Source: Lentinus brumalis (taxonomy: Eukaryota > Basidiomycota > Agaricomycetes > Polyporales > Polyporaceae). Taken from it: 64,000 nucleotides of DNA. The notes under the pieces are model-generated. The model saw only the letters and a program-made list of their open reading frames with translations. It searched no databases and was not told the origin of the DNA. Both the position numbers and the translations under genes were made by a program. Shown here piece by piece: positions 56,625 through 64,000 of the stretch. Each line of letters opens with the position of its first letter. Positions within the stretch are counted from its first letter, which is position 1. The stretch lies in assembly GCA_001792895.1 (NCBI GenBank), contig MARA01000010.1:496001-560000 (forward strand), written 5' to 3'.

Positions 56625-57840
56625 GTTGTGTTGCTTGCAGAGACCTATGTAAAAGAACGAACCCGCGATGTACGATAACGGAGGAACTTACTATGTGGCT
56701 GGAAGTGGAATATGGAGGTACCTAAGATGCAAAGAGCGTCAGAGCGAACAAAGAGAACTACATCCTCACCGCACTGAACCTGGTCTTTGGCGCACTCAGT
56801 GCGTCATGCAGCGCAGCCTGTGTCATATATGAGCATCGTTCGCGACTACATCTATACTCCCTGCAGTCAACATGTCAACACTGAATCCTACGTGACACTG
56901 GTGTCACCGGAGAGAAGACGGGCGTGGGCGCCGAGAGACGCCGTGTCCTTCTGACGGTGGCTAAAACAGACATGTCGATGATGTACGGATATGTGGTACG
57001 TGGGCGGTAAATACAGTGAGGCGGGTGACGGTGACAGGTATGAAGTCTACGCACGGGTGTGGTAAGAAGATTAATACTGATGCATGCGGAATGGGGGATG
57101 CGGCGATTGACGAGGAGAAGTGGATGGGCAGATGGGAGAACAACAACGTGAAGAGCGCGATGCGACGGGGCACAGTGCAGACACGACGACGACAGTGACA
57201 GTGACAATGATGGTGACAAGAACAAGGACAATGAACAATGACCGATGACCAACAACGGGCAGCAATAACGGGGATGCGAGAGACCAAGCTATAGGCTCCG
57301 GCATGAGCCTGAACAATGTTACAAGAAGGGGAGTGGGGTGTTGCAAGGCGGGGAGATGATACCTAGATAGATGAAGAAGCGATTATTGAGCCTTCCAGTT
57401 CCCAGAACAAATGGCGAGATGCGGGTGCAGGATGATGGATACAAGGGTGCGCGGGGGAGTGTACGGGGGTATCGACAGGGACAGTGATGTTCCGTGCGGG
57501 CGTGACGTGTCAAGAAGCGTAGACAGATATTCGGAACGTTTCAATCGTAACGTGGGGAGGCGTGAGAGTGGGACAGACAGAGCGTAGGGTACGGGCCACT
57601 ACATGGAACGGACGCACTACCCGGCCATCGCTGAGCGGCACCCGTGGCGAGGGTCTCCCGGTTTGCGGCATGAAAGATATACAGCGTTAATGAAGAATAA
57701 ACAGGAATAGATAGTCCGTCCGTTCGAACTCCGAGGAGAGCGAGGTAGTCTTCGGTTGTTGGATATGATTCAGCACTCGACAGCTGCAATTCGCGGAGCC
57801 TGCCTTCGGTCGAGGGCAGGCACGTCAACCCGGACGCGCA
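56625..57840. other. 1.2 kb with no gene; low-complexity patch
   Basis: 3' flanks of MBL gene 3 (+) and the FAM72-like gene (-). Around 57.17-57.26 kb a simple-sequence patch of gacagtgaca-type and aacaatgacc-type repeats yields meaningless Ser/Leu-rich frames on the other strand. Confidence 0.5.
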
Positions 57841-59887
57841 TCACCGCCCGGCGACGACGCCGCTGGGAATCGTGTTGCGCCGACCGGTGTTTTCGTCCTT
57901 CGATTCGGGCTTACCCACGCGCGCACGCGGGTCCTCTGAGACCGCGGGAATCTCGCCGCTCCTCAGCAGATGGTGCCAATACACTATCTCCCCGGCCTTC
58001 AGCGGCTCTGGGGCAAGCACGGGTGGCGGAGGCGGCTGAACAGGCTGGATGAGGTGCAGCGGCCGCTGGAGGAAGACCGGCGTGCCGTTGAGGATGTAGC
58101 CGTGCAGTGTAGGCGCCGGGAGGTTGGCAGCAGCTGAGGCGGCGGATGCAGAAGCAGCCCGGGCCCGAGACGGAGACGGGGGCATGGGTGGAGACGTTTG
58201 CCTCGATACACTCGTTGCAAGGTTCGGAGTGCCCGTATATGGAGACGTGGAATGCGAGTTGGGTGGGGCCGGAGGAGGAAGCTGGCGGGAATCATCTATT
58301 GGCCCAGCACCAATTCGGCCGGGCGCTGAGCTCAAATTCATGCTTGTGCTCACGCTGACGGTCGAGCGGCGCGCGGTGGCAGATGCGGGGAACGATGTGG
58401 AAGGCACAATACGTGAGTTCGGCGCGAACGGGCTGTCGGACTCAGGAGGGGGCGTCGGGAGATAGTCAACTGATGGTCTTCTTCCGGGAAGCGCAGGTCC
58501 AGGCGATAGAGGGGGCATCGAGGCTGGCGTGCCGGGCGAGGGAGGAGATGCAGGAACCAGACTCGGGATAGATGATGACGAGGAAGTCCCGATGGTCAGT
58601 CCCGCCAAACTGGTCTGCAGGGCGTGCATAGGAGGCGCCGGCGGAGGCGGGTGGAAGGGGTGCACGCCTCGTTCCCCACGAACGTAGTGCCGCTCGCAGG
58701 CGGTGATCTCGCTGGAGTAGAACACGAAGCGGTGGCCGTTCGTGGCGCGGTTATTCACCGTTATTGACGAGGTACATCGTTGGCAAGGCGAGACGATCAT
58801 GTAGCCTACAGGATTGCCGCAGCCGTGGCAACAGAGTGTCTGTGTCAGACATTCGCAGGTGCGAGATGGGGACCGCTCTGTTGATCCGGCGGATTGAGGG
58901 AGTTCCCCGCTGGGTCCTGAGATGGAAGAGCGTGCGGACGACGTCGTAGAGACCGATGAGCTGGTCGCATGTGTTGGGGCCTCCGCCTCGGACGTGAAGG
59001 CGGAACAGTTGATGGGTAGGGCATCCGTAGAGTAGAGGGGCACGTTGGGACGTAATAGAAGGACAGCCTGGGATCACAAGTTGTCAGTGTCGCCGATAGC
59101 GGGTGCGATCGCTAGAAATGCGGTTGGAAGCATGCTGTCACAATGCCCGCCCGCATATCCGTGCCGTAACGGTATATGCAACGGGGAGAAGTGGGCGGAG
59201 TAGTCCGGGCTGCCCTTCGGACTGGAGGGAACTCCTCGATCCGGTGCTCTTCGATCGCTCAATGCAACATGAATGGCGACTTTAGAAAAGTATGCGCTAG
59301 ACCAACTAGCACGTAATCAAACCTTCGGCTGCCCGTGTGGGGTCTGCGTTCTGCATAGCTACCAAATGATCGGGCGGAGCGAACCTGCTCACCTTCATGC
59401 CTCGGTTGGTGAGGAACGTGCCGCAACCTTTGCAGTCAAGAATCCAGACCTTGTGCGGTAGCGGCGGAGGTGGTGGCGCGTTGATAGGTTGCACCTGAAG
59501 CGCACGGCTGTACGGGTGCTGCCAAGGGAGACGGGAGTTCTGCAGCACGGGGGGCGGAGGCACGTACGTGCGGCCGTCGCGGAGCTGCTGGATCGTGGCG
59601 GGATGGATCTGCCAATGCGGGGGTATCGAAGAAGGGTCTGGGTATACGCGCTGCGATGGTGGAGGTAACCAGCTTTGTTGTGCGGCATAGTCTGGGTCGG
59701 GACGTGCGTTCGGAGGGGGCATGGCGACGGCGTAAAATGGGGGCTCTAGGGATCTGTCGTCGTAGCTGTCCCTGTGCGGGCGGGACAGTGGCGGCGTGTG
59801 AGGCGCAACCCGGGTGTAGAAACGCGGCGGACTGAGGGCGGGGTCTGGGGACGTCGTCGGGAGGGTCCTCGCGGGCATCGGGCGCAA
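57841..59887 (-). CDS. FAM72-like zinc protein with long Pro/Ser-rich insertions
   Basis: Two exons, 59887-59393 and 59067-57841, join in phase 0 (intron gtgagc...tcccag) and give 573 residues. The FAM72 core is split: WILDCKGCGTFLTNRGMK at the end of exon 1 joins AVLLLRPNVPLYSTDALPIN at the start of exon 2. After a Ser/Thr linker come CECLTQTLCCHGCGNPVGYM, IVSPCQRC and NGHRFVFYSSEI. These follow the family pattern of paired cysteines, a GMKAVLL-like motif and STDxxP. Animal FAM72 proteins are only about 150 residues. Here a Pro-rich N-terminus of about 145 residues and a Pro/Ser-rich C-terminus of about 270 residues are added. FAM72A in mammals binds the uracil glycosylase UNG2; whether this holds in fungi is unknown. 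Likely nuclear or cytosolic; no signal peptide. Confidence 0.85.
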
Positions 59888-60311
59888 CGACGTCGGGCGG
59901 GACGACGACGGCGTGGGGGGAGAAGGAACGGAGAGGAGGGAAAGACGGAAGGAATGGAGGAAGAGAAGGAAGGAGAGGTGAGAGGATCAGTCCTGCGAGC
60001 CGTCCATTGTCGCTACACGCATCCGAACTCCGGTTCGCTGGTTTTGTATGCTGTCCATTGATCTCGTTACCAGCCGATGGAATCTGCACTAATCCGGCAT
60101 ACAAATCTGATCTTATCTTGCCGGTTACACCTTACTTACCTCATCTAATCAGATCTACCATAAGCCATGGCCCCTCCGGGCAAACCTGGCCACACCGGAT
60201 GATACAGTATTGCTAGTATTGCTCTTTGGAGTCGTTTGGAGTCGGACAGAAAGATTGCAGTTGTCGCGCAGAATGGCAAATGCAATATCTCTGACCGCGC
60301 GCGGCTTGCTT

Positions 60312-60331
60312 GGGCGGGCTCTCGCCCGCCC
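60312..60331. repeat. GC hairpin (8-bp arms, 4-nt loop)
   Basis: GGGCGGGC-TCTC-GCCCGCCC, about 425 bp upstream of the FAM72-like start. Confidence 0.7.
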
Positions 60332-60352
60332 TCACCGCCGCTACAGTAACTC

Positions 60353-60368
60353 AGTCCGGTACCGGACT
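60353..60368. repeat. Perfect 16-bp palindrome
   Basis: AGTCCGGTACCGGACT, 21 bp from the hairpin. Could bind a dimeric transcription factor; untested. Confidence 0.7.
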
Positions 60369-61443
60369 CTGCTCATATTAGCTGAGTACTCGGACTCTTC
60401 TTGACCACACGCCGGAGCTGCGCCAGATGCCACGTTGTGCAGCAGCCTGCTCGGGCGTGTTCACCCAGGTTGCTTCTGGCTTCTGGCTGGTGGCCTTCGA
60501 TAACCATCTGCAGGTGCACTGTGGGAGACACATACCCTGCACGACTGTCTGAAACGCAAAACCATGTGGGGCCCCACTTTCCCACTCCTAAAGACTTCGA
60601 CATTACTCCCTCCAAAACCTGTCCACTTCTCGTGGCCAGGAAAATGGCCTTCTCTTAATTGCCCGGCTCTAGGCCGCAGCTCTCCTCGTCGTCCTCTCTC
60701 CTGGAACTGACCCAAGACCTCTGAATGTCTCCATTCACCTCGACTGAGCTCGACAAACACTCGTCTCCTGGCATCGCTGGTCTTCGCACCGCGTAACCTC
60801 CGCCGCCGGCGTTGACGCGTCTATCAAGACAGCTAGCGTTGTTCAGATTCTTCCGAAGTTCTGCGGTTGTTCGAGCGGCGAACACAAAGCAACTCCGCCA
60901 TTGCTTCGCTAGTCTTCTTGCCGAGGAACCCTTGTGGTCGCCGCCGCTTTATTAATGCCTGGACCCAGACGAGCACTGCTGAAACTGGTAGGAGTTGCTC
61001 CTTCTTCTCGAGAACAATGGCGGGAGGTCTTTCACCTTCTTCCGGGCATCACGTTGTTGACTTACAGCGAGACGTGCGTCGACCCGCGTGTTTTCTGGCT
61101 ACTTCTTTGCTTTAGATTCCCTACCAAAGGCCTAACAGGGCCTGATGGGAACCAGGGCGCGCCTTCGGGGCTCCAGGAGAAGACACGAAGATGATACGAT
61201 GACATGAACTACTGGTATGATACAACAGCGATAGCCTACTCAACGAGCACGGACATCACAGGTATGTTACAACAATGGGGAGACGTAGACGGTACAACAC
61301 GTGCAGTGTACACGAGACGGTGCAAAGGAAGCGGCTCACTTCCGGGACGCTGCAGAAGGAACGTCCGCTGTCTTCGCCCTCGGGCTGGTTACGTTGCTAG
61401 GGGCACAGGGACCAGTTCAAACCTGATCCCTACGGAGGTTGCG

Positions 61444-62478
61444 TCACCACACGAACACTAAAGCGAAGAGGTACGTACCGATATGCGCCATGAAGCGGTT
61501 CAAGTTCTTTTCGAGCACGCCGTGGTCGTGCAGACCGAAGTCCTTAAGGAGATCACGCGCCTTAACGTCTGCATCGGCCAGTTAGCACGTACTACACAGG
61601 TGGTTCACGATAGACCATACGTACTGTCGTAGGAGAAGAGCGAACGCAGGTTCGCCGGATAGAGGGTGCTCTTCGTCCCGTCCGGTTTCAGGACCACCTC
61701 GAGCGTGTCGTTCATGTTGCTGGGGCTCGGCCTGAGCCCTGAGTTCTTCCGACGCGCCTCCCTGCATGCACGGACAGCCATGAGCACTCTGACGCTGGTA
61801 TGAAGAGATATAAACGTACGAGTTCTCAAGGGCGTGCTTGACCTCGACGATTTGGCGGCGACTCTCCTCTGCCTGCTGCCCAAGCGGAACGGGGAGATGC
61901 TCGTGCATCTGGGCGTCCATCTGATCCTTGACCTGCTTCGCGACCTCAAGCTTGATCTGATCGTGAATTTGACTCCTGTCGAGCGTAGGTGAGTCGGGCA
62001 TACTCAACTTCATCAGTCAGTAGTGAGGTGAACACACGTACCGAAGGGCATTGCCGGCCTCCACCTTGATGTCGTCCTTGATCATTCGGCGGACATCGGC
62101 CACACGACCTTCCTGAGATCGGTCGTGTTCCTTCATTTGTCGACGAAGGGCAAGAAGCTGCTCCTTTGCCGTGTCCTAGACAACGTGTCACACCAAGGAG
62201 TTCGGCAAGTTAGCAATGTCATGATCATGCATTGCGAGCACACATACCATGGTGGGACCAAGCTTCGACACCTGCTCAGACTGATCGTTTAGTTCTCGAA
62301 ACGACTGCTCGCTGCATCCACGGTCAGCGCGGATTCCAGTGGGGGCCCTGCATGAGGGTACGTACATAGTCCCGTATGTCGCCTTCATATTACCCAAGAG
62401 TTCGCAAATAGCCGTCATGTCGACTGCGAGTTGGGAGGGAGAGCTCGTGTTCGCTGCCGGGTCAAGCATGACGGACAA
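61444..62478 (-). CDS. Conserved agaricomycete coiled-coil protein of unknown function
   Basis: A chain of exons joins with gtacgt/gtatgt donors and cag acceptors. They are: MLDPAANTSSPSQLAVDMTA with ICELLGNMKATYGTM; EQSFRELNDQSEQVSKLGPT; DTAKEQLLALRRQMKEHDRS with VRRMIKDDIKVEAGNALR; SQIHDQIKLEVAKQVKDQMD with QQAEESRRQIVEVKHALENS; EARRKNSGLRPSPSNMNDTL with VVLKPDGTKSTLYPANLRSL; and VKARDLLKDFGLHDHGVLEK with NLNRFMAHIG. The middle is strongly helical and heptad-like (coiled coil). The C-terminal module (DGT..LYPANLRSLF...NLNRFM) is a pattern I know from many uncharacterised basidiomycete proteins. The last codons are uncertain: reading through gives a stop at 61444, while a small terminal exon beyond a gtacgt donor is also possible. 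Confidence 0.75.
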
Positions 62479-63711
62479 TGTAGGCTAAGGCGTATACAAA
62501 CAGACCCAGAGGGACGAATGATAGCAGGGTTGTGATCGCGTTCGAAGCGAGGACCACGAAGAGGATGATAACGAGGGGGAGGGTGCCAGGCGTGGTCATG
62601 TATAAAAGCTTCGCTCAAGTCGCGACGGAGCGCGCCGACGACGTGCTGCAGAAGCCCCGGGCTACCGCAGCACCCCCTCACCACAGCAGCGTGTCCGTTC
62701 ACGCGCCGCACGCTGCGAACCATGGCGGTGGGACGCAACAAGAACGGCAAGGCGAACGCTAGATGCGGATCGGGTGTAGGACCACCACGGGCCACGCTGC
62801 ACCGCTTCTGCATCTCGTTAGTCTCTCCCGAGATCACCTTCCTCAGGGTCCTCCCCAAGGTCCCAGATCGCCGGGCGACCACCCGATGGTACACAAAATA
62901 TAACAATACCGGACGTCGCACAGGCGTCGCGGGAGGATATATGAGACGTTGGCGAGCCGTAGGAGCGCAAGCACTGGCATCCCGCGGCGCGCACTCGACT
63001 ACTCGCTTGTCCGAGTCAAGCTGCGAATATTCAGTACTATACATACTGGCCTCGTGGTCAGCACGCAGCAAAGAGACGGTCACAGAAGAGACCTCTATTT
63101 TGCCCGCATTGCGAAATGCAGCTGCGCTCAAGCAGTTCGGCACGTAACCCGGTGCGCAATGGCGGACGATGACAACCTGGACGCAGGGCAAGCGCCCGCC
63201 CACCACCCGCAAGCTGAACAAAGTCCCATGCACAGTGGCGCCCAAAAATTCTCCTGCGCACGGACCACCCCTCCCGGACTATATAAGCCTGCCCCCGACA
63301 TGGTTGTTTCCTCAGAACATACTCAGCTAGGATCTATTTTATAGGTACTAACTCGAGTCTCGCATGTTTACACATGCCACATCCTTCAAGTCTAGTCGAT
63401 GACATCCGCGCCCCCTCGTATAACCGAGAACATGGCCGCCTCACGGCGGTCTCGAGGACGTTTGGCCCGCGGTGTCTGCGCGCTGCTTGCAGCCGTGGAC
63501 CCGCGAGCCAGCGAGGAGGGCGTTCGTCTGATAGACTTTCCCCATGTATTTTTATGTAGTTTCTGCAATGCATCTCGTTCATCGCCGCGATCATCTGTTA
63601 AGGAGATACTTCATCTGTTCTGTGTGAGATGAGATTTCCGTTGTCAAGTTGCATGCGCGGAAAGTAGAAGACAGTGATACTGCTTCAATGACGACGTTGC
63701 AGGGTCGTAAA
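62479..63711. other. 1.2 kb without an identified gene
   Basis: Upstream region of the coiled-coil gene and 3' flank of the partial gene at the right edge. TATA-like tataaaag at 62601 and tatataag at 63290 on the + strand precede no frame I can recognise. Confidence 0.45.
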
Positions 63712-64000
63712 CTAAGTACGCGAAGGTCGTGTCTGCCCCAGCTTCTCCACCACCTTCTGGTGCAACATCCTCCCAACGACCCTCACCGCAGCCACGTCGC
63801 AGATAACCCCGATCCCAATAGGTGCAAACTGTCCCCGGACCCCATGAGCCACCGCAGCCTGGATAGCCTCCGCGACCAGCGTCCCAAACTCCGGTATGGG
63901 CCGCAGCGCGACAGAGTTCGACAGTGCAGTCAGAGACAGCGACGGCTTTCCAGGCCGCCGCACCCCGCGCCCGTCCGCGCCGTCGTCGAACAGCGTGTGT
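63712..64000 (-). CDS. C-terminal part of an unknown protein, cut by the window edge
   Basis: The - strand frame is open from the right edge to the stop at 63712-63714. It reads GRGVRRPGKPSLSLTALSNS, VALRPIPEFGTLVAEAIQAA, VAHGVRGQFAPIGIGVICDV and AAVRVVGRMLHQKVVEKLGQ. Composition and regular hydrophobic spacing suggest a real protein end. I do not recognise the family. Because the gene is truncated, a function cannot be given. Confidence 0.45.
   Translation of the reverse strand, partial: HTLFDDGADGRGVRRPGKPSLSLTALSNSVALRPIPEFGTLVAEAIQAAVAHGVRGQFAPIGIGVICDVAAVRVVGRMLHQKVVEKLGQTRPSRT

Larger units (their letters stand above)
59888..61443. other. 1.5 kb without a gene
   Basis: Promoter region of the FAM72-like gene and 3' flank of the coiled-coil gene. 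Contains a hairpin and a 16-bp palindrome near 60.3 kb. Short frames have no recognisable content. Confidence 0.5.

Noticed and set aside
57071..57346. Leu/Ser/Val-rich - strand frames suggesting a membrane protein
   Set aside because: They are translations of the simple gacagtgaca-type repeat patch and not coding.

Overview
The window is nuclear DNA of a filamentous basidiomycete, most likely an agaricomycete (wood- or litter-decay type). Genes are split by many 50-70 nt GT-AG introns. The families present are typical of that group: multi-exon P450s, DUF6534-type membrane proteins, BTB and F-box proteins, GH16 glucanase-like proteins and MBL-fold lactonase-like proteins. I cannot name the species. 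No rRNA, tRNA or CRISPR array could be supported.

Layout. The left edge holds the 3' part of SSL1 (TFIIH p44 subunit). From about 3.3 to 23 kb is an accessory region with two paralogous P450 genes about 14 kb apart on the + strand. Between and around them are decayed copies of a membrane-protein family on the - strand; a fourth copy lies at 46.3-47.8 kb. Each copy has a TATA box about 80-90 bp before a related N-terminus and a short conserved element at the other end. A Ser-rich protein gene and one frameshifted membrane-protein gene also lie here. From 23.7 to 46 kb are family expansions: two adjacent F-box genes, three DUF6534 genes and two BTB genes, one of them decayed. Two DUF6534 genes (-) are each followed by a BTB gene (+), which looks like a duplicated pair. 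The first pair is split by four identical, head-to-tail copies of a 653-bp non-autonomous DNA transposon. A mitochondrial MMT-type metal transporter lies at 40.8-42.8 kb.

The right third is gene-dense and looks metabolic: a secreted GH16 protein, an iron-dependent alcohol dehydrogenase/maleylacetate reductase-type enzyme, and three tandem MBL-fold hydrolases that each have a candidate intron just before the start codon. Two of the three carry one-base deletions. Then come a FAM72-like zinc protein with long Pro/Ser-rich insertions, a conserved coiled-coil protein, and a partial unknown gene at the right edge.

The most unusual structure is the tandem transposon array at 30.49-33.14 kb: 21/24-matching terminal inverted repeats, an 8-bp target duplication flanking the whole array, and identical 6-bp junctions between copies. 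Several genes also carry single-base indels in homopolymers, so either gene decay or consensus errors of a long-read assembly must be considered before any of them is called dead.
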